Below, one piece after another: positions 27,480-36,662 of a DNA stretch of 64,000 bases (positions are counted from its first letter, which is position 1; each line of letters starts with the position of its first letter). The position numbers and the translations under genes are program-made. The notes under the pieces were generated by a model, which searched no databases, had not been told where the DNA came from, and worked only from the letters and a program-made list of their open reading frames with translations. Source of the stretch: Bacteroides faecalis (GTDB lineage: Bacteria > Bacteroidota > Bacteroidia > Bacteroidales > Bacteroidaceae); assembly GCF_003865075.1 (NCBI RefSeq), contig NZ_BHWB01000002.1, positions 434,001 through 498,000 on the forward strand, in the 5' to 3' direction.

Positions 27480-28757
27480 ATGGCAAAACAATTCAAGCCC
27501 GAAACCCTGTGTGTACAAGCAGGATGGACTCCTAAAAAGGGCGAGCCGCGTGTGCTGCCCATTTATCAAAGTACAACTTTCAAGTATGAGACCAGTGAAC
27601 AAATGGCACGTCTCTTTGATCTTGAAGAAAGTGGCTATTTTTATACCCGTTTGCAAAACCCGACAAATGATGCAGTAGCTGCCAAGATTGCTGCTCTTGA
27701 AGGTGGAGTTGCCGCTATGCTGACTTCCAGCGGTCAGGCAGCCAATTTCTATGCCATATTCAATATCTGTCAGGCAGGAGATCATTTTGTTTGCTCTTCA
27801 GCCATTTACGGCGGAACATTCAATCTGTTCGGCGTAACAATGAAGAAACTCGGTATTGACGTTACCTTTGTCAGCCCGGATGCGAGCGAAGAAGAAATTT
27901 CCGCTGTTTTCCAACCGAACACTAAAGCATTGTTTGGAGAAACGATCTCCAATCCTTCTCTTGAAGTGCTAGATATTGAAAAGTTTGCCCGCGTTGCTCA
28001 CAGTCATGGCGTTCCTTTGATTGTAGACAATACTTTCCCAACTCCGATCAACTGTCGTCCGTTTGAATGGGGAGCAGATATCGTAGTTCATTCTACCACT
28101 AAATACATGGATGGTCATGCTACCAGTGTAGGTGGATGTATCGTAGACAGTGGCAACTTCGATTGGGATGCTTACGCTGACAAATTCCCCGGACTTTGTA
28201 CTCCGGACGAATCTTATCATGGACTGACTTATACCAAAGCTTTTGGTAAGGGAGCCTATATCACCAAAGCAACAGCTCAGCTGATGCGTGATCTTGGAAG
28301 TATCCAAAGCCCTCAAAACTCTTTCTTGCTGAACTTAGGCTTGGAGACTCTGCACCTCCGTATGCCGCAACATTGCCGCAACGCACAGAAGGTTGCCGAA
28401 TACTTATCAAAAAATGATAAAGTGGCTTGGGTAAATTACTGTGGACTTCCGGATAACAAGTATTATGCACTTGCACAGAAATACATGCCGAACGGTTCAT
28501 GCGGTGTTATCTCCTTCGGTCTGAAAGGCGGGCGTGATGTTTCCATTAAATTCATGGATTCTCTGGAAGTAATCGCTATCGTCACTCACGTTGCCGATGC
28601 ACGTAGCTGTGTACTTCACCCGGCAAGTCATACACACCGTCAGCTAACTGACGAACAATTGCTCGAAGCAGGTGTACGCCCTGACTTAATCCGTCTGTCA
28701 GTAGGTATTGAGAATGCTGACGACATCATCGCTGACATAAAACAAGCACTTGGGTAA
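27480..28757 (+). CDS. metY: O-acetylhomoserine aminocarboxypropyltransferase (PLP enzyme)
   Basis: Makes homocysteine from O-acetylhomoserine and sulfide (direct sulfhydrylation), a step of methionine synthesis. It is a 425-residue Cys/Met-metabolism PLP enzyme. Landmarks are YQSTTFKYETSEQMARLF, YFYTRLQNPTNDAVAAKIAA, GQAANFYAIFNI, FGETISNPSLEVLD, VDNTFPTP, the PLP lysine in VVHSTTKYMDGH (Lys208), VTHVADARSCVLHPASHTHR and RLSVGIENADD. The length and the 'THVADARS' segment favour MetY/CysD over cystathionine synthases. It stands alone and is followed by a hairpin. Confidence 0.92.
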   Translation: MAKQFKPETLCVQAGWTPKKGEPRVLPIYQSTTFKYETSEQMARLFDLEESGYFYTRLQNPTNDAVAAKIAALEGGVAAMLTSSGQAANFYAIFNICQAGDHFVCSSAIYGGTFNLFGVTMKKLGIDVTFVSPDASEEEISAVFQPNTKALFGETISNPSLEVLDIEKFARVAHSHGVPLIVDNTFPTPINCRPFEWGADIVVHSTTKYMDGHATSVGGCIVDSGNFDWDAYADKFPGLCTPDESYHGLTYTKAFGKGAYITKATAQLMRDLGSIQSPQNSFLLNLGLETLHLRMPQHCRNAQKVAEYLSKNDKVAWVNYCGLPDNKYYALAQKYMPNGSCGVISFGLKGGRDVSIKFMDSLEVIAIVTHVADARSCVLHPASHTHRQLTDEQLLEAGVRPDLIRLSVGIENADDIIADIKQALG

Positions 28758-28770
28758 TGAAGAGCTAAAA

Positions 28771-28836
28771 ATGAAGAATGAAGAATTAGCTTTCGGCGTA
28801 GTTAGCGCAAGGGAAGTTCTTCATTCTTCTTCATTT
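28771..28836. terminator. Hairpin between metY and the AAA gene
   Basis: AATGAAGAATGAAGAA (28771-28786) pairs with TTCTTCATTCTTCTTCATT on the right (about 28817-28835) across a 30-nt loop. The convergent genes metY (+) and the AAA ATPase (-) end beside it, so it can serve both. Confidence 0.6.
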
Positions 28837-28838
28837 AT

Positions 28839-31568
28839 CTACGCTCTGAATCCAATAGGGTTTCTTTGAGGTTTATCCGCCAATACATTGATAAAACGAA
28901 ACATTCCTTCCTCTACATCACTCGGTTCTATTGTCCGAAGCATTTCTTTAGAAAGCGTATCACAATTACGCATTAATCTCTTTGCCATGGCAGGGAGAAT
29001 TCCGGTAGTAATTACTTGCTCCACCCAACGTGCATTACTGAATAAAGCATTTTTATTCGCTACAGCTTCAGCAATAAGTCTTCTGAAAATATCCTCTGTT
29101 GCTTCCGGTAACCAATATTCGCCTTTATCTAATAAATTCTGCCCGATCTGGAATAGTTCATCTACTGTATAATCGCTAAAATGAAGTTTATGAGGGAAAC
29201 GTCCTGCCAACCCTTGATTCCCACTCATCATCAATTCCATCTCTTTCTCATATCCGGCCATAATGACAAGCATATCCGGATTTTTCTGTGCCAATACAGG
29301 AAGTAACACTTCGATAGCACGTAATCCATAGTCACTCCGATCATCTTTTCTGCAATACAGCGTATAAGCTTCGTCAATGAATAGCACATTACCACGAGAT
29401 TTTTCCAGAATATCGAGCATATTCTTTTCCGTATCTCCGAGATATTGTCCCACGATATGCGAACGATCTGTCACTACTACATCTCCCTTCGAAAGTATTC
29501 CTAAAGAATGATAGATTTTGCCAATCAATTTTGCCACCGTCGTTTTACCTGTACCCGGATTGCCTGTAAATATCATGTGATACGGACCTATATCGCCCAC
29601 CGGAAGACCGACTTGTTGCCGCATCTTTTGTAAACAGGACAAGTTGAAATGCTCAGTCAGCCGTTCTTTCACTTCCTTTAGCCCGACCATTGCAAGAAGA
29701 GGTTTCATATTTTCTTCAAAACTATTCATCCGGCTACCGTCAAACGATAGCTCCAGATCATCCGCATACAAAGTTTGTAATGCTTGTATATCCTGTGAAG
29801 CAGATTTTAATACCCTCTTCATCATGCGTTTTCTAACAACGGGCAATAAGGTACTCTCAACAAAATCGATAATTTCTTTCTCACCCCAATGCATCAATTT
29901 TCCATTATCCCACGACTGTTTAGTCGCATGATACAAACGTAGCTCTGCATCCGGAGAAAGCTTGTATTTACGTTTCTCTAACTGATATATCAACCTATAC
30001 AATACATCAGAGAACGAATAATTTCCAAATTCCAACCAATATTCCTCAGGGAAGTAAGCCCTCCATTCAGGAACCGCTTCAAAAAGCTGTTCAACTTCAC
30101 TTTCTGTTCCACAAAGTACTAACGACCAAGAATGTTCTTGATCATTTAAAGCATTCGTGATTTTACGTAACACCGGTAACCCATTGGGAGAAAGTAATGC
30201 AGAGAACTGCTTCAGGAAAATTGTACTATCCAAACGGTTACTCATCAATGTATTTACTTCCTCATAAGGATTCAATGAGTTTTTGGAAGTAATCAACGAT
30301 GTGGCATCCACTTCATCCATCTGAATATTACCCAATGAGAACATTGAAGAAAGACAAGTCGCCACTTTTGGTTGGATCGAAGATTCTGCTCCTATCATCA
30401 CAAAATGTTTATTTCTCTTGGTAATCTCCACTCCTTTCCGTCGACACAGTTCATCAAACACAGTCTCTTCTATCAAAGAAACAAACCGTTCCCGAATATT
30501 TCGCATCCCCGGTAGCTTACAAATTCTCCCTTGCCATACCACTTTCTTCTCACAATACTTAACCATTAAATAATGAAAAGAATCCGGTTGAAGTTCCCGG
30601 ACTTCACATTGTACGAAAGCTTGTGATGAAAGATGAAAAGAGAATACGTAAGCTGGCTCTTCATTATATACAAATACCAATGAATAATCTCCTGCTACCC
30701 AAATGTATGCAGACTCCAATGAAAACTTTAACCATGTATTCGATCCTTTCGATATAAGTTTCGCGTCGGTCTCCACTTTTCCTATCAGCTGATGGTCAGT
30801 ATTATAACAATAAGCACAAAAGTCATATGTATCTTCGATGTATCCTTTCAAAGCAACTTTTATATCCAATTTACCGGAAGTTCCGCAAACAGTTTCCTGC
30901 ACATCAGGACGAGACACAGACACTCTTCTCACTTTTGGCTTAGGTAAATATGTTCCCTCAGTCAGTATCCGAAATCGGTAACATAATTGCGTCCCCATTA
31001 TTTCCAACGGTGACTTTGCTTCCAAATCATTTTCCATATTACCAATCAATAAGAAGTAACGTCCCGGCAATAGTTTGCCTGTATCTTCATACGTAAAAGA
31101 ATATTCGAATCCATCCGGATCAATTTGCTCTAATCGTTTAAAAACCGGAACTCGACATCCCTCCCGATACAGCGAAAACAGAACACCGTTCGATGGATCA
31201 TTTCCTGTAACCTTCCGTATCCACATCGTTATTCGAAGTACCTTCTTCGTATCCGATTTAAAATAAAGTTTATTTTTTCTCCTTTCATGATAAGTATCTT
31301 CCTCATTGGCAAAGACAACTAATTCTTCCAATTTATATTCACCCTCCGGTTTGGGATTGACCGGAATGAAATATGTCACTCCTTTATCCACGTAGCGGCT
31401 TTCTCTTACATATCCGAAATTATCATCTAATCCCGATATACCTGTTTCTTCGCATGCAGTAGTATCAGAGTTAGTTTTCCAATCCTCTATATCATCTAAA
31501 AAGGCTTTGATTTGTTCGTCCAAATCATTTAATTTCTCATCAATAGTTGTATCTTTCTTTTTTGTCAT
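28839..31568 (-). CDS. CbxX/CfxQ-type AAA+ ATPase with a degenerate second module
   Basis: A 909-residue cytoplasmic ATPase from the Met at 31568; 41 further in-frame codons upstream look non-coding. Residues 1-360 form a beta-rich N-terminal region of unknown fold with NPKPEGEYKLEELVVFANEE. Residues about 385-545 echo the C-terminal AAA (HFVMIGAESSIQPK, then VLCGTESEVEQLF) but lack Walker A. The active AAA lies at about 640-850: Walker A GNPGTGKT (669-676), Walker B LFIDEAYTLY (Asp732 and Glu733), an arginine-finger stretch in LAGRFPHKLHF. CbxX-like ATPases act as remodelling chaperones. The partner here is not visible; neighbours are metY and a lipoprotein. Confidence 0.88.
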   Translation of the reverse strand: MTKKKDTTIDEKLNDLDEQIKAFLDDIEDWKTNSDTTACEETGISGLDDNFGYVRESRYVDKGVTYFIPVNPKPEGEYKLEELVVFANEEDTYHERRKNKLYFKSDTKKVLRITMWIRKVTGNDPSNGVLFSLYREGCRVPVFKRLEQIDPDGFEYSFTYEDTGKLLPGRYFLLIGNMENDLEAKSPLEIMGTQLCYRFRILTEGTYLPKPKVRRVSVSRPDVQETVCGTSGKLDIKVALKGYIEDTYDFCAYCYNTDHQLIGKVETDAKLISKGSNTWLKFSLESAYIWVAGDYSLVFVYNEEPAYVFSFHLSSQAFVQCEVRELQPDSFHYLMVKYCEKKVVWQGRICKLPGMRNIRERFVSLIEETVFDELCRRKGVEITKRNKHFVMIGAESSIQPKVATCLSSMFSLGNIQMDEVDATSLITSKNSLNPYEEVNTLMSNRLDSTIFLKQFSALLSPNGLPVLRKITNALNDQEHSWSLVLCGTESEVEQLFEAVPEWRAYFPEEYWLEFGNYSFSDVLYRLIYQLEKRKYKLSPDAELRLYHATKQSWDNGKLMHWGEKEIIDFVESTLLPVVRKRMMKRVLKSASQDIQALQTLYADDLELSFDGSRMNSFEENMKPLLAMVGLKEVKERLTEHFNLSCLQKMRQQVGLPVGDIGPYHMIFTGNPGTGKTTVAKLIGKIYHSLGILSKGDVVVTDRSHIVGQYLGDTEKNMLDILEKSRGNVLFIDEAYTLYCRKDDRSDYGLRAIEVLLPVLAQKNPDMLVIMAGYEKEMELMMSGNQGLAGRFPHKLHFSDYTVDELFQIGQNLLDKGEYWLPEATEDIFRRLIAEAVANKNALFSNARWVEQVITTGILPAMAKRLMRNCDTLSKEMLRTIEPSDVEEGMFRFINVLADKPQRNPIGFRA

Positions 31569-32026
31569 AGCACTATAAGTTTTAATATAAAAATGGAATA
31601 ATAAAAAACGGTAAGCTAAATCACCCTTGACAAAGGGCAATACGAGAGTAATCTGTACGAATCGAGAAAGACGCATACAGGCTAAAAACATCTACAAATA
31701 ATAAAAGAGAATAAGAAACTAGCGATTTTGCAGATATTCCGGACCTCTCATTTTGTAATCAACTACAAAATGCCGGATGGGTGTCCAATCTGTCAAAGAA
31801 CACAACGTTAATGCATACAAAACTCCTCCATGAGCCTCGCAGTCATCGTTTCATTGTAATTCTTTGAAATTTGTTTTAGTAAACGGTTCTGTTTCATTAG
31901 AACATATAGTGCTTTTAAAGTACGGAGACAAAAATAGTTGGAAAATAAATATGATCCAACTATTTTAACAAAATATTTATTTGAAGCCTTGTTTGCCACC
32001 TTCAACAAAACTATGATTTATTGAAT
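31569..32026. other. Long upstream region of the AAA gene
   Basis: No gene that I accept. On the minus strand, TATTTTTG (31936-31929) with TTGG (31959-31956), 19 nt apart, suggests a promoter about 360 nt before the AAA start, giving a long leader. The leader includes the hairpin CATTTTGT/ACAAAATG (31750-31773). A 66-codon minus frame (31808-32008) spans that promoter and looks non-coding. Confidence 0.4.
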
Positions 32027-32887
32027 TTATAACGGTCTTAATTGCATAAGATTCGAATAAAAGACATAAATCACCCTACTATTTTCGGGTAATTGGACTG
32101 ATGTCACTGGTTGAATATCAGTTATATCTTCTACAAAAAGAATAGGAGCAGGTGCTACGCTCTTTACAGAAGCGCTTTTCAACTTCGGATTTAAGAAGAA
32201 AGTATGCTTTTCATTGTTATCATTATACGTAAACTCAAAGGTATACCTGAAATCTCCAGTCAAGGTATCATCTATTTTTATTTGATAAATCCCCTCTCTT
32301 TTTCCTTCTTCACTACCTGTTTCAAGAGTAAACTTACCTTTAGAATTCTCTTTCAGATATGTATTTACATCTTCAGGCTGCAAAATACATTCGTTCCCTT
32401 GTTTTAAAAAAGAGTAAGACCTCAGTTCTTCTCTTACTGCCTCTTGCAATTCTTCGTCTTTCCAATATACATTATCCACAATCACCGAAATCTGTTCGGT
32501 TCTACCATACAATGATGCAACTCCATAAGAAACTTCTACGGGCAGTGTTGCAGAATTCCCATCTTTATCACTAATAGTCACCTTAGTTTTTCCTTTTTTA
32601 TCATGCGCATTCAGTAATAGACGATCATTTTTTACAATTGCTGTCACTATCGTTTCATCAGAACTCTGAGCCGAATAACCTCCTTTTCCATTGGCAATTC
32701 CAATATCCATGCTCAAACTTCCATTCAAGTATAGCGTAGCATTAGAAACTGTATTAGTACAAGTTCCTGTTTCATTGTTCAGTTCCGAACCACTAAACAA
32801 AATAATTTCAGTATTGTCTTGGCAAGAAGTAAGAGATAACACAGTGGCAAGCAAAAATAAAAAGCCTAATAAAGTTTTTGTTTTCAT
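32027..32887 (-). CDS. Hypothetical lipoprotein with Ig-like N-terminal half
   Basis: A 286-residue predicted lipoprotein with signal MKTKTLLGFLFLLATVLSLT and Cys22. Residues about 45-125 read like a bacterial Ig-like (BIG2-type) domain, with ATLYLNGSLSMDI, DETIVTAIVKND, KKGKTKVTISDKDGNSATLP and VEVSYG. The second half (about 130-286) is not recognised. Located between the AAA and HU-like genes with no operon link. Confidence 0.6.
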   Translation of the reverse strand: MKTKTLLGFLFLLATVLSLTSCQDNTEIILFSGSELNNETGTCTNTVSNATLYLNGSLSMDIGIANGKGGYSAQSSDETIVTAIVKNDRLLLNAHDKKGKTKVTISDKDGNSATLPVEVSYGVASLYGRTEQISVIVDNVYWKDEELQEAVREELRSYSFLKQGNECILQPEDVNTYLKENSKGKFTLETGSEEGKREGIYQIKIDDTLTGDFRYTFEFTYNDNNEKHTFFLNPKLKSASVKSVAPAPILFVEDITDIQPVTSVQLPENSRVIYVFYSNLMQLRPL

Positions 32888-33068
32888 ATATCTGGTACTT
32901 AGATTAATTCTTCTTAAAGCATGTATTCACAATTAATTCATAATATAATAGTATAGCAGAAGTATCTATTATCCGCAAATATACACAATATGTACAGAAA
33001 TAGATTACCTCTATCGGGAAAATATAGCTCTCTGACTCGCTTCACATATTTATAAGAAACAGCAGTTT

Positions 33069-33707
33069 TTAGAGAGAAGTAACCACTTTCTTTATATAAA
33101 TCCGATGTGTTCCCCACCCGTCAATTCCGATACCCGAATCGGGTTGTTTTGCCCATTGGCGTAACTCTTCGGTAGCTGTCGTACGCAATAATCCTGTCAT
33201 TTTCTGATATTCACGAACTGTCAGATAAGGATGATGCTCCAGATACTTCACTGCCAAAGCCAGCCGTTGTTCAGATGAATATTTTTTCGAAGAACGTCGT
33301 GGTTTCCAGGGAGCCCTTTCCAAATCACACCGTTCATTGATACGTCTTATCATCGTCTTTTCCACACGAAAATTCACATTCCCTACCATAATGCTTCGCG
33401 CGTTCCGGTGAGTTTCTCCTTCACCCGGTTTCTCGCGCTCCTTGTCACTGCATAACGTGAGAGATGGTGTAAACGTTCCGATACCATCCAACTTCACAGA
33501 TTTACCATTTGCCATCAAATGTGCCATTTCGATAGCTACTTCCGCAAGTACTCCTTCTACAACTCCCCTATTAAATCCGCTACAGGATGTTATTTCGTAT
33601 ATCAGATCTTCGGTAGAAACTTGTTCGATCCTTGCCAGTTTTGGATAAAGTATCCGTTCGCCCGTTCCTTGTATGTCGGGCATTTCTTCCATGATGTACC
33701 TTGCCAT
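33069..33707 (-). CDS. HU-like DNA-binding protein with C-terminal winged-helix region
   Basis: A 212-residue protein of the Bacteroides HU-HIG group. From the Met at 33707 (MARYIMEEMPDIQGTGERIL) the first 110 residues show the HU fold with GFNRGVVEGVLAEVAIEMAH and VKLDGIGTFTPSL. Residues about 145-212 form a winged-helix-like domain (YLEHHPYLTVREYQKMTGLL, then TATEELRQW). An earlier start (33749) adds 14 residues that lack family support. It probably acts in nucleoid or target-site binding. The 5' leader contains the 21-bp repeats. Confidence 0.8.
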   Translation of the reverse strand: MARYIMEEMPDIQGTGERILYPKLARIEQVSTEDLIYEITSCSGFNRGVVEGVLAEVAIEMAHLMANGKSVKLDGIGTFTPSLTLCSDKEREKPGEGETHRNARSIMVGNVNFRVEKTMIRRINERCDLERAPWKPRRSSKKYSSEQRLALAVKYLEHHPYLTVREYQKMTGLLRTTATEELRQWAKQPDSGIGIDGWGTHRIYIKKVVTSL

Positions 33708-33825
33708 AGTTCTTGTTTTTATTTCATTATTAGATATACTGTTGGCCATTAATAGAAAACTTATTCTCCATTAAGAGATAACTTGCTCTGTATTAATAGA
33801 AAACATTCTTTTTCTTTATACAAAA

Positions 33826-33913
33826 CTATAACCGCAAGCTCCGGTTATATAACTGAAACTTTCGATTATATAATCAAAGGTTCCGGTTTCATAATCAGGA
33901 CTTGCGGTTATAG
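33826..33913. repeat. 21-bp tandem repeats framed by an inverted repeat
   Basis: A 13-bp perfect inverted repeat, CTATAACCGCAAG (33826-33838) and CTTGCGGTTATAG (33901-33913), encloses units starting CGGTTATATAAC (33842), CGATTATATAATC (33863) and CGGTTTCATAATC (33884), with a partial unit at 33905. The period is exactly 21. Internal palindrome GATTATATAATC adds pairing. Lies in the leader of the HU-like gene. Confidence 0.8.
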
Positions 33914-33924
33914 CTCCTTTCCTA

Positions 33925-33956
33925 CAAAAGTATACTTTATTTCTTGAAAGAACAAA
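33925..33956 (-). promoter_or_regulatory. Promoter of the HU-like gene
   Basis: Minus-strand TTTG (33956-33953), 20 nt, TACTTTTG (33932-33925). The start near 33918 would give a 210-nt leader that begins just before the inverted repeat. Confidence 0.6.
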
Positions 33957-34143
33957 TTTCCTTCCGATCAAAAGTAATTTACGCATTACAAAGGTATGAA
34001 ATAAATTCTTATTTATGCCATTAATACATTCTTTCATATTCTAATGTTTATGAATAATACTAAGTACGAGAATTAGCAACAAAGTTTAATTGAATAAAAA
34101 CGGCATTACCGAACATATATAAATCATATTTTCAGTTTCTTTC

Positions 34144-34174
34144 TTGCAAGTCCGGGCACTTTACTTTATATTTG
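34144..34174 (+). promoter_or_regulatory. Promoter upstream of the secreted protein gene
   Basis: TTGC (34144-34147), 19 nt, TATATTTG (34167-34174). It lies about 150 nt before the A-run start region of the following gene, so the leader is long. Confidence 0.45.
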
Positions 34175-34343
34175 GAAATCGGTTTTCGTTAAACCAGTCT
34201 AATACATTTTTAGGAAAAGTCTATGCACTCCCAATAAATTGATACTTCAGCTGAAACGGAAACTTACTTAGAATCTTAATTTCAACTAATCTTAAACAGG
34301 CTCTTAAAAGTATCACAGATATGAAAAAAAAAGTATTATAAAG

Positions 34344-35288
34344 TTGTCGGTGTGGAGTAGTCTACTGTTAAATCTATGTATTTGTTTCAGCTTTGCCTCG
34401 CCTGTAGACGAATGGGAAGCTTTCGGAGACATTGCATTTGAAGATGGATTCGCACTCAGTCCTCTGAATACTAAGATAGTGGAAGAGAAAGGTGGATGGG
34501 AAAAAGCCTGCGTAGATACACTCTATTTTGAGAAACAGGCCCAAAAGCCTATTTGGAAAATAGCTCAATGGAACAGTAAACACGATTTAGGAAATACACT
34601 ACCGATAAGGAATCAGGATGGCTCCATCACTTATACTAATCAAGGGAAAAAAGTTATCTGGAATCAAGATGGCAGCTTATGGTTGGAAATCAATACAAGT
34701 CAAGAGTATGATAAGCCACGGGAAGAGAATGAGCCATGGCCTCATCTTTTGATTGAGCAGAACTTCAAAAGTCAGCCCAATATAGGCAAAGTGAAACAAT
34801 TGAATTTTTCGATGGAGATAAAATTGGAGAAATGTGAGAGGAAGATGTCCGACAGTGAGTATAATCCGAAATTACATACAGCTCAAACTCCCTTTTACTT
34901 CGTTTTGAGAAATATCAATAGTGAGGCTCCGGACTTTAACACCTTCATTTGGCTGGGTATTCCTTCTTATGATTACCGGCATCAACAGATGACTGACAAG
35001 GAAACTATTTCTTGGGATTTAGATACTTCCACTTATATTTATAATGTTCCCCAATTAGCCGTATGGGGCAATATCACTTTTCACGATAAACAATGGCATC
35101 AGGCTAAAGTAGATGTGCTGCCTCTGATTAAAGAAGCTATTGAGAAAATGAAATCAAAGGGCTTTTTTAAGGATACGACTTGGGAGGATATGGAAATCTG
35201 CGGGATGAATTTCGGATGGGAAGTACCCGGCACATTTGATGCAGCCATCAGTGTAAGAAATATGAGCTTGAAAGTGATAGACAAGTAA
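34344..35288 (+). CDS. Secreted protein of unknown function; start disrupted by an A-run
   Basis: The open frame codes for a 314-residue exported protein, from a TTG at 34344. A hydrophobic signal (SSLLLNLCICFSFAS) is followed by DEWEAFGDIAFEDGFALSPL. The rest is beta-rich with VKQLNFSMEIKLEKCE and MNFGWEVPGTFDAAISVRN, a possible carbohydrate-related jelly roll, not identified. Upstream an ATG (34321) followed by nine As reads out of frame and stops after seven codons. With ten As the ATG would join this frame as MKKKSIIKLSVWSSLLLNL, an ideal signal peptide. So the gene is probably off, or restored by slippage at the A tract. Confidence 0.6.
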   Translation: MSVWSSLLLNLCICFSFASPVDEWEAFGDIAFEDGFALSPLNTKIVEEKGGWEKACVDTLYFEKQAQKPIWKIAQWNSKHDLGNTLPIRNQDGSITYTNQGKKVIWNQDGSLWLEINTSQEYDKPREENEPWPHLLIEQNFKSQPNIGKVKQLNFSMEIKLEKCERKMSDSEYNPKLHTAQTPFYFVLRNINSEAPDFNTFIWLGIPSYDYRHQQMTDKETISWDLDTSTYIYNVPQLAVWGNITFHDKQWHQAKVDVLPLIKEAIEKMKSKGFFKDTTWEDMEICGMNFGWEVPGTFDAAISVRNMSLKVIDK

Positions 35289-35413
35289 AAGAACAGTTTA
35301 TAACTAGCTTTTATTCAGCATTCAATTTAAAGAATTATCATAGAGAATCATTAATAAACAATCACCTCACCTCTAATCAGCACTCAATTTGAGATGCTGA
35401 TTTTTCCTTTTTT

Positions 35414-35884
35414 TTATTGGGGAAGAAAAAAGTCAGTCAAAGAAATTTCACTCCATTTATCCCGAAAAGACGGGGTTTTCGGTTTTAATGAGTGAACATG
35501 AGGAATAGGTTTAACGTGCTTCACTCCTTTTATCACTGATTCCGCATACGTTTCATTCATTTTTATTTCTCCTCTTACAACACCTTTTTTAGCGGCAACT
35601 GCATAGCCTTCTTTATCATATATCACACCGTTCATATACCACCCCAGAAATTGCCCGTTGAAATGATAAATCAGTCCAGATTCCTCCAAATAAGCCACCG
35701 GAATGCCGTCCCACATATAAATAGTCAAATCATCATCCACATAATTTATATAAGCGATAGGTTTTATATTCTTATCAAATAAGGTGACTTCTGCTTCCTG
35801 CGGAATAACAGGTTTATCATCATCTTTACTACATCCCGATACTAATCCCCCAATAACGAATAAAATTAGAAATAACTTTTTCAT
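35414..35884 (-). CDS. Lipoprotein with 4-fold beta-flower domain
   Basis: A 156-residue lipoprotein with signal MKKLFLILFVIGGLVSG and Cys18. The mature part contains four short beta repeats: VTLFDKNIKPIAYIN, DDLTIYMWDGIPVAYLE, GLIYHFNGQFLGWYMN and GVIYDKEGYAVAAK. This is the 4-fold beta-flower pattern, a small domain of unknown function found in Bacteroidetes. A basic C-terminal tail follows. It is a single gene. Confidence 0.75.
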   Translation of the reverse strand: MKKLFLILFVIGGLVSGCSKDDDKPVIPQEAEVTLFDKNIKPIAYINYVDDDLTIYMWDGIPVAYLEESGLIYHFNGQFLGWYMNGVIYDKEGYAVAAKKGVVRGEIKMNETYAESVIKGVKHVKPIPHVHSLKPKTPSFRDKWSEISLTDFFLPQ

Positions 35885-36004
35885 ATTTTATAATATAAAA
35901 TTCATTTTTATTATCCGCAAATATACAGATTATAAACTGAAACAAACAATCTTTACTTGCTAAAAGAATACCTGAATCCTGAAATAGAAGGCTCATTACA
36001 AATG

Positions 36005-36040
36005 AAAAAGCGTATCCGTTTTTACTCAGATACGCTTTTT
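36005..36040 (-). terminator. Terminator of the RND operon
   Basis: AAAAAGCGTATC (36005-36016) and GATACGCTTTTT (36029-36040) form a perfect 12-bp stem with a 12-nt loop, five bases past the end of the tetR gene. T-runs on both strands suit both directions. Confidence 0.85.
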
Positions 36041-36044
36041 CTCT

Positions 36045-36653
36045 TCAAACACAAACATTTAACTTATCGAATGCCAGATGTTCATCAATATAACGAATCC
36101 CATCCATCTTAAAAAGTCCTCGTAAAAGCATATAATTCAACATCCGTTGCACTATATACGGAGTGCCTTGCAGACAACTCTGATAAATTGCTTCCCGCAA
36201 TTCCGCTGCAAAACGATCCGTATCGACTTCAGGAAGTAGAAAACCACAAATTTTACAATGTGTCAGTATATCAATGAACTGTTGTAGCCAGAACGTATTT
36301 TCCCGTTCAAAAGAAGAACGGTACTCATCATCTTCGGCAATATCCAACAGTAAAGTCTTCCCCATCGAATGTAACAGAGTGAGATACCCGTTTACAGTTA
36401 TAAAAAGATGCCCCATGCACGAACTATCCATCCGTATTTGCTGCTGCTGTACACTGCCTCTGATCTTATTAGCAAAATCAGAAAGGCAAACACGAAACAG
36501 ACAAACCTTGCTGGGAAAAAGTTTATAGAGCGTACGCTTCGACATCTTCATCCCCTTAGCTATGTCATCCATAGTCAGTCCGTTAGTTCCATGCAGAGAC
36601 ATTTCCCGTTTCGTGTAATCGAGTATCTGACTCCGTAGCGTTTCAGGATTCAT
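36045..36653 (-). CDS. TetR-family regulator, last gene of the RND operon
   Basis: A 202-residue regulator with the helix-turn-helix GLTMDDIAKGMKMSKRTLYK in the first 50 residues and a helical C-terminal domain. It lies 9 bp after the outer-membrane-factor gene, so it is co-transcribed with the pump, and is a likely repressor of it. No operator-like palindrome was identified at the operon promoter. The effector is unknown. Confidence 0.9.
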   Translation of the reverse strand: MNPETLRSQILDYTKREMSLHGTNGLTMDDIAKGMKMSKRTLYKLFPSKVCLFRVCLSDFANKIRGSVQQQQIRMDSSCMGHLFITVNGYLTLLHSMGKTLLLDIAEDDEYRSSFERENTFWLQQFIDILTHCKICGFLLPEVDTDRFAAELREAIYQSCLQGTPYIVQRMLNYMLLRGLFKMDGIRYIDEHLAFDKLNVCV

Positions 36654-36662
36654 ACTATCCTC

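Noticed and set aside
31808..32008. 66-codon minus-strand frame between the AAA gene and the lipoprotein
   Set aside because: It spans a likely promoter for the AAA gene and has no recognisable content.
33816..34037. 73-codon minus-strand frame with 7-residue periodicity over the 21-bp repeats
   Set aside because: The periodicity is forced by the 21-bp unit, and the frame begins upstream of the predicted promoter. It has no family match.
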